Source: Niallia nealsonii (GTDB taxonomy: Bacteria > Bacillota > Bacilli > Bacillales > Cytobacillaceae). From it: a stretch of 64,000 nucleotides of DNA. The position numbers and the translations under genes were made by a program. The notes below the pieces were generated by a model. It saw only the letters and a program-made list of their open reading frames with translations, made no database searches and had not been told where the DNA came from. Below are positions 25,561-34,502 of this stretch, one piece after another (position 1 is the first letter of the stretch; each line of letters starts with the position of its first letter). The stretch covers positions 62,001 through 126,000 of the forward strand of contig NZ_PISE01000016.1 in the NCBI RefSeq assembly GCF_002835805.1. Direction: 5' to 3'.

Positions 25561-25696
25561 CTCTACCCCTCCTGTTTCTTTTGATAGTTACTAATTCGAG
25601 GTTTCCTTTGCGGGCTCCTGCCAACCTGACAAAACTAGAAGGGATTCGTCAAAGAAAGAACTGATTCTTAAATTCTCACCGCTATTTTCGACATAT

Positions 25697-26680
25697 TTAT
25701 TTTTCGACTACTTTATTTTGCAGTTTAATGAATGCATGCAGCTGCTCTTGTTTATCCCGATACCATGTTGTTAGGTCTTGTGGCTTTTGCTTTTTAGCCA
25801 ATGGACTTTGCCAAGCTCTCTTTTTCCTCCGTAACCCCATCCAGTCCATCATTTCTTTTTTTTCGTGTTTTACTACAGGATAAGTTAAACGCAAAATGGG
25901 TGTATCTCTTTTATGCCGGGGATAAATAATGCGCTCATAATCTCCTCTCGAACCAGTATGTGTTCTCAAGATACTAAATTGATAAAATTCTTCATATAAA
26001 TCTGGATAAAACAATATATTCGCCAGTTCCTTTCCAAACTCGATCCGTTTATTAAGGGAAGTAAAATCAGTCACACAGCTACCATAAAGGCGCCCTTTTA
26101 AAGTCGGAAATAACACCGAGCTGCAATGAAAAAAATCTTGAAATAAATATGCTAGACTATGAAATACTTCTCTCTTATAATAGGGATTTTTAATAATAGG
26201 CTTCTCAATTAAATTTTGTTCATTAATAATAAGACTTGTCATTAATCTTGTTTGGTTGCGATTTTCCCAAAAAAGATTCCATTCTTTTTCCATAAAGGAA
26301 GAAACTGAAAAGTATTTTAATAAGTGAAACAAAGGTCTGTTGTATTTCGTCGAATAATCATAGAGCAATAATTGAGGGAATGCATCTTGAAAAATTAACC
26401 AATTTGCTTCTTCATAGGTGAAAAATAATTGCGCTCTTTTTTCTGGCTCTAATATGTTGGAAAACCAGCTTCCTTGTAAATCGCACATATTCCACCCAGC
26501 ATTTCGCGACACTTGGCTGGCAAGATATGCCCATCGGATTTCTTTATTTGCGATATAATAGTGGAGATAACTTTCAGTTCTTGATATATTATCTAAGTTA
26601 TATTTTTTTGTTAGGGAATAAATCTTTTGAACCAACATCTCTTCATTTGGCGGAAGAAAATAATTAAATAGACCTACCAT
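25697..26680 (-). CDS. yppC: YppC family protein (DUF2515)
   Basis: A 327-residue protein of unknown function that lies beside recU in Bacillus. Recognisable parts are LFNYFLPPNE at the N-terminus, NISRTESYLHYYIANKEIRW, ASQVSRNAGWNMCDLQG and FHCSSVLFPTLKGRLYGSCV. It is rich in Trp, Tyr and Phe with no signal peptide. The start at 26680 follows GAGGGGG; seven upstream codons are open but lack a site. It is divergent from recU with a 94-base shared promoter region. Confidence 0.75.
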   Translation of the reverse strand: MVGLFNYFLPPNEEMLVQKIYSLTKKYNLDNISRTESYLHYYIANKEIRWAYLASQVSRNAGWNMCDLQGSWFSNILEPEKRAQLFFTYEEANWLIFQDAFPQLLLYDYSTKYNRPLFHLLKYFSVSSFMEKEWNLFWENRNQTRLMTSLIINEQNLIEKPIIKNPYYKREVFHSLAYLFQDFFHCSSVLFPTLKGRLYGSCVTDFTSLNKRIEFGKELANILFYPDLYEEFYQFSILRTHTGSRGDYERIIYPRHKRDTPILRLTYPVVKHEKKEMMDWMGLRRKKRAWQSPLAKKQKPQDLTTWYRDKQEQLHAFIKLQNKVVEK

Positions 26681-26698
26681 ATAAGCCCCCTCTTTTAT

Positions 26699-26722
26699 CA
26701 AACAATATGATATTATTGTTTG
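26699..26722. promoter_or_regulatory. Palindrome between divergent yppC and recU
   Basis: CAAACAATA-N6-TATTGTTTG, perfect 9-bp arms, just upstream of the yppC ribosome site and overlapping the predicted recU -35. It is a candidate operator or the mRNA leader hairpin of yppC. Confidence 0.35.
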
Positions 26723-26743
26723 TTGTTAGAGTTAACTTATACT
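26716..26743 (+). promoter_or_regulatory. Promoter of recU-ponA
   Basis: TTGTTT (26716-26721), 16-base spacer, TATACT (26738-26743). Confidence 0.45.
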
Positions 26744-26774
26744 CTTTGCTATGGTAGTTAATGAGGTGAAAAAA

Positions 26775-27371
26775 ATGAATTACCCAAACGGAAAAAAGTA
26801 CAATCCAACAGCCAGCATAAAAACACCGGTAAAAAAAATCAATTATTCCAATAGAGGCATGACTTTGGAAGAAGACATCAATGCAACAAACCAGTATTAC
26901 TTAGAATGTGGAAAAGCGGTTATACATAAAAAGCCAACACCTGTTCAAATTGTTCAAGTGGATTATCCAAAAAGAAGTGCTGCTGTTATTAAAGAAGCGT
27001 ATTTTAAACAAGCTTCTACGACAGATTATAATGGTGTATACCGCGGAAAATATATTGATTTTGAAGCAAAAGAAACAAAATCTCTACAATCTTTTCCATT
27101 AAGTAATTTTCATGAGCACCAAATTAAACATATGCACCTAGTAGCAGAGCAAAAAGGCATCTGTTTTGTACTTATTCGATTTTCTTCGACAGACGAGATT
27201 TTTTTGTTGCAAGCAGAGCAATTGTTTATATTTTGGGACAGAATGAAAAATGGTGGCAGAAAATCGATTACCAAAAAGGAGCTTTTAGCTTGTAGTCACA
27301 CAATAATACTTGGTTTTCAGCCGAGAATTGACTATATTAAAGTAATAGACCGGCTTTATCATTTCGATTAA
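26775..27371 (+). CDS. recU: Holliday junction resolvase RecU
   Basis: A 198-residue nuclease that cleaves four-way junctions during recombination and chromosome segregation. The start at 26775 ([11 protein letters not shown]) follows GAGGTG and matches the family N-terminus. Motifs are [12 protein letters not shown] (junction-binding region), the active-site block [19 protein letters not shown] (PD-(D/E)XK type) and [14 protein letters not shown]. It is followed 45 bases later by ponA on the same strand, the conserved recU-ponA pair. Confidence 0.95.
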   Translation: MNYPNGKKYNPTASIKTPVKKINYSNRGMTLEEDINATNQYYLECGKAVIHKKPTPVQIVQVDYPKRSAAVIKEAYFKQASTTDYNGVYRGKYIDFEAKETKSLQSFPLSNFHEHQIKHMHLVAEQKGICFVLIRFSSTDEIFLLQAEQLFIFWDRMKNGGRKSITKKELLACSHTIILGFQPRIDYIKVIDRLYHFD

Positions 27372-27416
27372 ATGCCCCTTTGATTGTTTTTATTGAAGAA
27401 AGGTAGGAAAAAAACA

Positions 27417-30347
27417 ATGGCAGATATGTATGAAACGCGAGAGGAGCGCCGCAAAAGACTCCTAGAAGCGAAAAATAAAAATAAAGGACCTAAAAATAAA
27501 AAAGAACAACAAAACAAAACGAAAAAAAGTGGTAAACAAATTGCAAAACGCATTTTCTTAACATTAATCGCATTGGCTATTGTGGGGATGATTGGCGGCG
27601 CTATTACCTTTGCCGTTATGGTCAAAGATGCTCCAAAGCTTGATGCAGCAACATTAAAAGATTCTATTTCTTCTACATTTTACGATTCAGAAGGAGAAGA
27701 AATTGCAAAAGTCGGGGCTGTAAATCGAGATTATGTCAATTATGAAGATATTCCTGAATTAGTCAAAGACGCTTTTATTGCTACAGAAGATGCAAGATTT
27801 TTTAAGCATCACGGAATTGATCCCATCCGTTTAGGAGGGGCCGTTGTAGCAAACTTTAAACATGGTTTTGGTTCTGAGGGGGCAAGTACGATTACACAGC
27901 AGGTTGTTAAAAACTTTTTCTTTAATCAACCGCAAAAAACCCTTTCCCGTAAAGCGCAAGAAGCATGGCTTGCCATTCAATTAGAGCGCAAGTATTCAAA
28001 AGAAGAAATTTTTGAAATGTATGTAAATAAAATTTTTATGTCTGAAAATATGAGTGGTGTGAAAACAGCGGCAAAAACCTATTTCGATAAAGAATTGGAT
28101 GAATTAACATTGCCGGAAGCAGCAATGCTTGCAGGGATGCCACAGGCTCCAAATGCCTATAATCCTTTTAATAATCCTGATCGTGCGGATAAACGCAAAA
28201 ATGTCGTTTTATCTTTAATGCACCAGCATGGATATATAACAAAAGCAGAGATGGAAGAAGCACAAAAGGTATCTGTTGAAAGCTTCGTTGTGAGTAAAGA
28301 TAAAAGAAAAAGCACTGATCTTCCATATGATTCCTTTATTAAAGAAGCAATCGCGGAAATTGAGGAAAAATATCCAGACATTAATGTCTATACAGATGGA
28401 CTTTCTATCCAAACAACATTAAATAAAAAAGCACAAGATCAGGTTGATAAAATTATGTATGAAAATGAAATTGTTCCGTTTCCTGATGAAAAATTCCAAG
28501 CAGGAATTACTTTGCTTGATACAAAAACAGGAGGAATTTTGGCAATCGGCGGTGACCGTGATCCTGATGTCAAATTTGGATTCAACTATGCAACAGAACA
28601 AAAAAGACAGCCAGGTTCCACCATTAAGCCAATCCTTGACTATGGACCTGCCATTGAATACTTAAAATGGGGGACATATCATACATTAGTGGATAAAGCT
28701 ACCACGTACTCTGATGGTACACCAATTGGCAACTGGGATAATCAGTATATGGGTTCATTATCAATGCGTGAGGCATTGGCACGATCTCGTAATATACCAG
28801 CCTTAGAAGCCTTTAAAGAGGTTGGTGCAGACAAGGCACAAGAATTTGCAGCAAATATCGGTGTCGAACTAAAAGAAGTCTATGAATCAGCTTCTATCGG
28901 TGGAATAAGCCCAGGGATTTCTTCTCTTGAATTAGCAGGTGCATACAGTGCATTTGGAAATGAAGGGATATATAATACACCACATGCTGTCAAATCTTTT
29001 ACTTTAAAAGATGGCACGAAAATAAATATGGAACCAGAACCTAAAGCTGCGATGCAAGACTATACTGCATTTTTAATTACAGATATGTTAAAAGATGTAG
29101 TAAGCTCCTCTTATGGAACAGGTTCTTATGCAAATGTTTCTGGACTGCCGATTGCTGGTAAAACAGGAACAACCAACTATACCGATCAAGAATTAGCGGA
29201 TTATAATATACCTACAAGCAAAGCTGTTCCAGATGCTTGGTTTGCTGGATATACGACCAACTTTACAATGGCCGTATGGACAGGATACGAAAGTAGGAAA
29301 AATTATATTGCACCAGGTATGGATCAAAAGATTGCCCAACAAATCTTTGCAAATATTATGGAATATATTTCTGAAGATGTGGAAACCAAAGACTTTAAAC
29401 AACCAGACAGTGTAGAGACAGTTAAAATTGAAAAAGGAACTTATCCTGCTCGATTAGCCAGCTCTTATACACCTAGCAGTCAAATTCTTACCGAATATGC
29501 GGTCAAAGGCAATATCCTTAATCAAGTATCTCAGAAATATGATAAACCTGATGCTCCATCTGGCTTAAATGCATCCTATAATAAAGGTAACGATGAGATT
29601 AAATTATCTTGGAAATACGGCAGCAAAAAAGGAGTTAAATTCCAAGTAAATGTTAGCGTCGATGGCGGTGGTTCAGAGCAATTAACCCAAACGTCTGATA
29701 AAAGTCTAAAAATTGCCAAACCAACACCAGGAAGCAGTTATACGTTTACTGTTATCGCTGTTAAAGACAGTCAATCAAGTGACGCAGCTTCAGCAAGTGT
29801 GACGATTCCAAAGCAAGAAGTGGAAGAAGAACAACCAACGGAAGATGAAAATGAAGCTATTGATGATAAAGAGGATAAACAGGATACTGAGGATACAGAA
29901 ACAGATGATTCCCAAGATCAAGATCAAGGTACAGATCAAGGTACAGATCAAGATACAGATCAAGATACAGATCAAGGTACAGATCAAGGCACAGACCAAG
30001 GTACAGACCAAGGTACAGACCAAGGTACAGACCAAGGAAATACAGACAATAACAACAATGGGAATGATTCTGGAAATAGTGGAAATGCTTCCGACGACAG
30101 CAGCAATAGCTCCGGCAACAGCAACACTAATTCTGGTAACAGTGGCAATAACTCCGGTAACAGCGACAATAATTCCGGTAACAGCAACAATAACTCTAAC
30201 AGTTCCAATAGTAATAACAGCAACACTTCAAGTGAAGAAGATGGAAACGAGAACTCAACAAGTGGCTCAAATTCTTCAAATAGTACAACAAACCAAAATA
30301 ATGGAAATACAACCAATCAGTCAAACAACAAGACAGATAACAATTAA
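27417..30347 (+). CDS. ponA: Class A penicillin-binding protein PBP1
   Basis: A 976-residue bifunctional peptidoglycan synthase. It has a short basic cytoplasmic tail and one membrane anchor (about residues 43-65). The glycosyltransferase domain shows ATEDARFFKHHGIDP and EGASTITQQVVKN. The transpeptidase shows the SxxK serine in PGSTIKPI, SRN in ARSRNIP and KTGTT. A fibronectin-III-like domain (APSGLNASYNKGNDEIKLSW) follows. The last 140 residues are disordered: acidic, then nine Thr-Asp-Gln-Gly/Asp repeats, then an Asn/Ser/Gly tail. ATG 27417 follows AAAGGTAGG. GpsB, encoded at 16586, is the known localisation partner of PBP1. Confidence 0.96.
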   Translation: MADMYETREERRKRLLEAKNKNKGPKNKKEQQNKTKKSGKQIAKRIFLTLIALAIVGMIGGAITFAVMVKDAPKLDAATLKDSISSTFYDSEGEEIAKVGAVNRDYVNYEDIPELVKDAFIATEDARFFKHHGIDPIRLGGAVVANFKHGFGSEGASTITQQVVKNFFFNQPQKTLSRKAQEAWLAIQLERKYSKEEIFEMYVNKIFMSENMSGVKTAAKTYFDKELDELTLPEAAMLAGMPQAPNAYNPFNNPDRADKRKNVVLSLMHQHGYITKAEMEEAQKVSVESFVVSKDKRKSTDLPYDSFIKEAIAEIEEKYPDINVYTDGLSIQTTLNKKAQDQVDKIMYENEIVPFPDEKFQAGITLLDTKTGGILAIGGDRDPDVKFGFNYATEQKRQPGSTIKPILDYGPAIEYLKWGTYHTLVDKATTYSDGTPIGNWDNQYMGSLSMREALARSRNIPALEAFKEVGADKAQEFAANIGVELKEVYESASIGGISPGISSLELAGAYSAFGNEGIYNTPHAVKSFTLKDGTKINMEPEPKAAMQDYTAFLITDMLKDVVSSSYGTGSYANVSGLPIAGKTGTTNYTDQELADYNIPTSKAVPDAWFAGYTTNFTMAVWTGYESRKNYIAPGMDQKIAQQIFANIMEYISEDVETKDFKQPDSVETVKIEKGTYPARLASSYTPSSQILTEYAVKGNILNQVSQKYDKPDAPSGLNASYNKGNDEIKLSWKYGSKKGVKFQVNVSVDGGGSEQLTQTSDKSLKIAKPTPGSSYTFTVIAVKDSQSSDAASASVTIPKQEVEEEQPTEDENEAIDDKEDKQDTEDTETDDSQDQDQGTDQGTDQDTDQDTDQGTDQGTDQGTDQGTDQGTDQGNTDNNNNGNDSGNSGNASDDSSNSSGNSNTNSGNSGNNSGNSDNNSGNSNNNSNSSNSNNSNTSSEEDGNENSTSGSNSSNSTTNQNNGNTTNQSNNKTDNN
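29920..30040 (+). repeat. 12-bp tandem repeat inside ponA
   Basis: About ten copies of a 12-base unit (ACAGATCAAGGT with variants ACAGACCAAGGT and ACAGATCAAGAT) encode Thr-Asp-Gln-Gly or Thr-Asp-Gln-Asp. The unit preserves frame, so copy number can change without breaking PBP1. Confidence 0.9.
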
Positions 30348-30389
30348 AAAAAGAGGACGAAGTCGCAAAATGACTTTGTCCTCTTTTTT
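30346..30389 (+). terminator. Terminator of recU-ponA
   Basis: AAAAAAGAGGAC-AAGTC / GACTT-GTCCTCTTTTTT; A and T runs on both sides suit the convergent ypoC as well. Confidence 0.9.
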
Positions 30390-30445
30390 AAGGTGTGTAA
30401 TTAGACTTCCTTTTGATTTGTGATTCATTTCTCTATTGATATTAG

Positions 30446-30967
30446 CTATCCTTTATTTTTTATTAAATAAATGGCAAATTGCTTTTCTAGTTCTTTAAAC
30501 AACTCTTCTAATTGTTTAAAAGAATGATAACCTGCTACTCTTGAAAGAATAAAATGTAATCTCTCCTCAGCATTTATTGGCATTATTTTAATATTGCGGC
30601 TGATTAACCCCTCTTTAAAATTAACAGGCAATTCATTCAGCCAATATATACATTCCAAAAAAAAACAAATGCCATGTACCATCCCTTTATACATTTGTTC
30701 CTTTTTTTTGGCAGCTATATATTGTGCAATTTCTACTTTCAATAACTTCCACTGATTGATAAGTGTCGATACAGATGTTTTAATATGCTCTTTTTTCCAT
30801 GGTGTAAAACCATTTAGCCCTTCTATATACGCGCCTTCGTGAATAAAAGGCCATTCAGCTTGGAAGGATTCTATTAAACGGATATCTTCTAATGTAAATT
30901 TAGTCAAATGAGTTAATTGGGGAATTTGTAAATCAGCGGATAGATGTATACAATAGCTTTTTCTCAT
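30446..30967 (-). CDS. ypoC: YpoC-like protein
   Basis: A 173-residue protein whose ATG (30967) overlaps the stop of nth (TAATG), so the two are translationally coupled. It is soluble and helical, with Trp/Tyr/Cys-rich patches (MVHGICFFLECIYWLNELP) and a C-terminal helix (HSFKQLEELFKELEKQFAIY). YpoC has no known activity; constant linkage to dnaD and nth suggests a role near DNA replication or repair, which is only inference. The frame extends upstream through nth, but that part is a shadow. Confidence 0.75.
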   Translation of the reverse strand: MRKSYCIHLSADLQIPQLTHLTKFTLEDIRLIESFQAEWPFIHEGAYIEGLNGFTPWKKEHIKTSVSTLINQWKLLKVEIAQYIAAKKKEQMYKGMVHGICFFLECIYWLNELPVNFKEGLISRNIKIMPINAEERLHFILSRVAGYHSFKQLEELFKELEKQFAIYLIKNKG

Positions 30968-31623
30968 TAGCCAACACCTATTTTTTTTATTCGCTTTTTT
31001 CCTTCCCGACAAAGGGACAATAAAGGACAGATCTCGCATTGTGGATTTTGTGCTTTGCAATGGTAGCGTCCGAAAAAAATCATACGATGATGTGTTGCCG
31101 ACCACTCTTCCTTTGGTATCTTTTTCATTAATGTTTTTTCGACTTCTAATACAGAATCTTTCCAGCGGCAAAAGCCCAATCTTTTGCTTACGCGCTCTAC
31201 ATGTGTATCAACAGCGATTGCTGGAATATCATAAGCAACGGACACGACCACATTGGCTGTTTTGCGCCCGACCCCTGGAAGATTAATTAGTTCATCCCGA
31301 TCAGCAGGTATTTCCCCATTATACTGATCTAATACCATTTGGCATAACTTTTGAATATTCTTTGCTTTATTTCGATATAGTCCAATAGAACGGATATCCT
31401 GCTGCAGTTCTTCAAGAGGGACGCATAAGTAGTCTTCGGGAGTTTTATACTTTTGGAATAAGTTTTTCGTTACTTTATTTACAAGTACATCTGTACATTG
31501 TGCAGATAAGGCTACTGCAATCACTAATTCAAATGGATTTGCATGGACTAATTCACAATGGGCATCAGGAAACATTTCTGCCATTGTATCCAAACAATAC
31601 CTTATTTCATCTTTTTTTAGCAT
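30967..31623 (-). CDS. nth: Endonuclease III
   Basis: A 218-residue bifunctional DNA glycosylase/AP lyase that removes oxidised pyrimidines. The helix-hairpin-helix is LPGVGRKTANVV, with the catalytic Lys in it, the catalytic Asp is in AVDTHVERVSKRLG, and the 4Fe-4S loop is CKAQNPQCEICPLLSLC (C-x6-C-x2-C-x5-C), complete. It is the second gene of dnaD-nth-ypoC. Length is standard. Confidence 0.96.
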   Translation of the reverse strand: MLKKDEIRYCLDTMAEMFPDAHCELVHANPFELVIAVALSAQCTDVLVNKVTKNLFQKYKTPEDYLCVPLEELQQDIRSIGLYRNKAKNIQKLCQMVLDQYNGEIPADRDELINLPGVGRKTANVVVSVAYDIPAIAVDTHVERVSKRLGFCRWKDSVLEVEKTLMKKIPKEEWSATHHRMIFFGRYHCKAQNPQCEICPLLSLCREGKKRIKKIGVG

Positions 31624-31716
31624 GTTTATCTCACCACGTTTTTTCCCTATTCACAGGTACTTTTTTATTTATTATGCATTAATGGGCTTTTGCCCTCCAC
31701 CGATTGAAGTTTCACT

Positions 31717-32430
31717 TTATTGGTCTAGCCAATTGTAAAAAGGAACAGATTTTACCGTACTGTCTACAGAAGATTCTGCTCCTTTTCCTATTGTACTTTG
31801 TTGATTTTGTCTAAACTTTTTCCCATGATTTTTTGCTTGTTGAATGGTTTGGATGCCGCTTTTTTTCCATTCAAAAAGAATTCGATCGATATAGCGGAAA
31901 TTTATTTTTCCAGAAATCACCGCTTCTCTAAGTGCCGCTTTTATAATAGTTGGATTATGCTGATCATCATCCATCCACATGCCTAATGTTTCAATCTCAA
32001 AAGGAGATAATGGTCTGCCAAATTCTATTTCAAAACAAGAATACAGATCTGTTTCTGCTTTTTCCGCTTCTTTTGCTTTTTCCTGCTTATTTATGAATAA
32101 ATATAAATCTATTAGTTTATTCCATAGTGGTTCTAAAGAATATTGTTCAAAACGTATGCCATTTTCATTATTGCCATCCATTATGGAAATAAACCCTCTT
32201 TTTATAAGTTGGCTTAACATTTCATGGCATTGTCTAGCATCCATTGTCATATAGCTAGCTAATTCTGTTGGCGTTGGAAATTCATTTCCCTTTTCTAAAA
32301 AAGAGTTAATATGCAAAAGCAATACTAATTCTTGTTCCGTCAGTTTAAGTGTTTTATAGTGTGTTAGAAGTGCTGTAGGAATGCTGATGCTTCCCTCTTG
32401 CAACCATTTTAACATTATTGTTTTATTCAT
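31717..32430 (-). CDS. dnaD: Replication restart/initiation protein DnaD
   Basis: A 237-residue primosome protein that remodels DNA at oriC and restart sites with DnaB and DnaI. The N-terminal winged-helix domain (about residues 1-100) contains LTEQELVLLLHINSF and TPTELASYMTM. The DnaB_2/DnaD C-terminal domain contains FGRPLSPFEIETLGMW and INFRYIDRILFEWKKSGI. A short disordered tail follows, ending PFYNWLDQ, with the conserved YNWL. It is first in the dnaD-nth-ypoC operon. Confidence 0.95.
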   Translation of the reverse strand: MNKTIMLKWLQEGSISIPTALLTHYKTLKLTEQELVLLLHINSFLEKGNEFPTPTELASYMTMDARQCHEMLSQLIKRGFISIMDGNNENGIRFEQYSLEPLWNKLIDLYLFINKQEKAKEAEKAETDLYSCFEIEFGRPLSPFEIETLGMWMDDDQHNPTIIKAALREAVISGKINFRYIDRILFEWKKSGIQTIQQAKNHGKKFRQNQQSTIGKGAESSVDSTVKSVPFYNWLDQ

Positions 32431-32546
32431 TTAGGACACCTCTAATCCAGTATATCATGACAAATCTCTCTTGTAATAATTAAAAAATGGAATTGCTGGT
32501 ATAAACTTTTGCTATACTCTTTTTTTGCTATGCCTTTGTTAAACTT

Positions 32547-32620
32547 GCCTATTGATTGCAGCGAGGGGACGATCCTAGAGCTCTCCTCACTTCGATGGAG
32601 TCTGCTAAAACAGTTAAATT
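32547..32620. repeat. Decayed intergenic repeat, copy 3
   Basis: ATTGATTGCAGCGAGGGGACG, CTCCTCACTTCGATGGAGTCT and AAAACAGTTAAAT recall the 24688-24772 element, but much altered. Confidence 0.35.
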
Positions 32621-32739
32621 AGTGGATAACTATCTTGACAATTGGCTGTTAATCAATAAATAAATATAGTCAATCAAGGCATCGTTCAACAAGTTTGCTA
32701 GCAAATATTAAGAAATAGGGACCCTATCAAAAACAGGAA

Positions 32740-32803
32740 AATAAACAAGGGAGAATGACTTTGCTCCAGTTTTTAGGCAGCAAAGTCATTCTTCCCTTTA
32801 TTA
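32740..32803 (-). terminator. Terminator of the dinG-aspB-asnS group
   Basis: A 19-bp stem (AAGGGAGAATGACTTTGCT with AGCAAAGTCATTCTTCCCTT) followed by TTGTTTATTTT on the minus strand. Confidence 0.85.
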
Positions 32804-32821
32804 GAAAGGTTCTATTAAAAT

Positions 32822-32880
32822 TGGCTGTTGATGCGTTCGTTTTCCGCTAAGCGAGCGTCTTTCACTTCAATCAACAGAGT
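32822..32880. repeat. Decayed intergenic repeat, copy 4
   Basis: CTGTTGAT at one end and ATCAACAG at the other enclose GCGTTCGTTTTCCGCTAAGCG; the outer arms are perfect inverted repeats as in the best copy. Confidence 0.4.
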
Positions 32881-32917
32881 AAAAAATCAACCTTTAGAAA
32901 TAAATAATCAGAAACGA

Positions 32918-34213
32918 TTAAGGATATAAACGGTTTAGCAATCGTGGGAATGGAATAGTCTCCCTAACATGCTCCACACCGCTGATCCATGCAACTGTGC
33001 GTTCTAAACCAAGTCCAAATCCTGAATGTGGCACAGAACCATATTTCCTTAATTCTAAATACCATTTGTATGTTTCAGTATCCAATTGATGTTCTTCTAC
33101 CCGTTTCTCTAAAAGATCCATATCGTGAATGCGTTCAGATCCACCGATGATCTCTCCATATCCTTCTGGAGCAATTAAGTCTGCACACAGCACAACATCT
33201 TCTCTATTTGGATCTGGCTGCATGTAGAATGGTTTTAAAGTAGTTGGATAATGGGTAATGAATACAGGCTTATCATAGCTTTCTGCAATCGCTGTTTCAT
33301 GGGGCGCTCCGAAGTCATCTCCCCACGTAATATCATCAAAGCCCTTTTCTTGCAAAAATTTCACTGCATCATCATAGCTGATTCTTGGGAATGGCGCTTT
33401 AATTTTTTCCAATTTAGAGGTATCTCTACCAAGTGTTTTCAACTCAAGAGCACAATTTTTTAATACAGATTGCACGATAAAACTTACATATTCTTCTTGC
33501 ACTACTAAGTTATCTTCGAACTCTACAAATGCCATCTCTGGTTCGATCATCCAGAATTCAATTAAATGACGGCGAGTTTTTGACTTTTCTGCACGAAAAG
33601 TTGGTCCAAATGAAAATACTTTTCCAAGCGCCATTGCTGCTGCTTCCATATATAGCTGTCCACTTTGAGAAAGATAGGCATCTTCATCAAAATATTTTGT
33701 CGCAAATAATTCCGTTGTGCCTTCTGGTGCACTTCCAGTTAAAATTGGCGGATCTACTTTTGTAAAACCATTTTCATTAAAGAACTCATATGTGGCACGA
33801 ATAATTTCATTGCGCACTTTCATTACCGCATGCTGGCGTTTAGAACGAAGCCATAAATGGCGATTATCCATCAAAAATTCTGTCCCATGCTCTTTCGGTG
33901 TAATCGGATAGTCAACAGAACTATGAATTAATTGAACACCTTTCACTAATAGTTCATAGCCAAAAGGAGAACGCTCGTCTTTTTGTACAAGCCCTGTAAC
34001 ATATACAGATGATTCTTGTGTTAAAGATTTTGCTGTTTGAAACAATTCTTCTCCCACTTCACTTTTTACAACTACTCCTTGTACAAATCCAGTTCCATCA
34101 CGAAGCTGTAAAAAGGCGATTTTACCGCTTGAGCGTTTATTCGCAATCCATGCACCTATTTTTACTTCTTTATCAACATTTTTCGGTAATTCAGCTATCG
34201 TTGATTTAATCAC
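32918..34213 (-). CDS. asnS: Asparaginyl-tRNA synthetase
   Basis: A 431-residue class IIb synthetase. The OB-fold anticodon domain shows [22 protein letters not shown], motif 2 is [20 protein letters not shown], and motif 3 is [16 protein letters not shown] 34213 is taken as start because GGAGGA lies seven bases before it and the resulting length is that of B. subtilis AsnS; the frame is open seven codons further. No T-box was found upstream. It follows aspB, which makes the aspartate precursor. Confidence 0.95.
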   Translation of the reverse strand: MIKSTIAELPKNVDKEVKIGAWIANKRSSGKIAFLQLRDGTGFVQGVVVKSEVGEELFQTAKSLTQESSVYVTGLVQKDERSPFGYELLVKGVQLIHSSVDYPITPKEHGTEFLMDNRHLWLRSKRQHAVMKVRNEIIRATYEFFNENGFTKVDPPILTGSAPEGTTELFATKYFDEDAYLSQSGQLYMEAAAMALGKVFSFGPTFRAEKSKTRRHLIEFWMIEPEMAFVEFEDNLVVQEEYVSFIVQSVLKNCALELKTLGRDTSKLEKIKAPFPRISYDDAVKFLQEKGFDDITWGDDFGAPHETAIAESYDKPVFITHYPTTLKPFYMQPDPNREDVVLCADLIAPEGYGEIIGGSERIHDMDLLEKRVEEHQLDTETYKWYLELRKYGSVPHSGFGLGLERTVAWISGVEHVRETIPFPRLLNRLYP

Positions 34214-34360
34214 AATAAATTCCTCCAAAAACAAAGATCTAATATGTAAAAGAAAAGCAGCAACTGCTAATTTTTATAAATGCTAAAAAACATTCGATCC
34301 TAGCATAAAATTACTTTCCTATCAAAACATTATACCGAACTTACACGCCACAAGCAACAT

Positions 34361-34397
34361 AGGAGGGTGTTCCAATCAATAGTTGAAACACCCTCCT
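34361..34397. promoter_or_regulatory. Strong hairpin between aspB and asnS
   Basis: AGGAGGGTGTT / AACACCCTCCT, perfect 11-bp arms with a 15-base loop. Neither strand has a T run, so it is not a classical terminator; processing or attenuation between the two genes is possible. Confidence 0.5.
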
Positions 34398-34502
34398 CAT
34401 CAATTGCCAGCACTTTGCAAGCGATATATATATAAGAACTAAACCTTTTCTAATTGCATAACTCAATATCTCTTTTTTAGCGAAGTATACTTTACTACAA
34501 TA

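Noticed and set aside
29920-30040. CRISPR-like direct repeats
   Set aside because: Units are 12 bp, contiguous and in coding frame, without spacers.
29845-30423. 192-codon plus-strand ORF inside the ponA tail, and antisense Leu-rich ORFs there
   Set aside because: Out-of-frame readings of the 12-bp and Asn/Ser repeats; periodic composition is a by-product of the ponA repeat.
34214-34502. T-box riboswitch for asnS
   Set aside because: No AGGGTGGNACCGCG-like T-box sequence or specifier stem was found; only a hairpin without T run.
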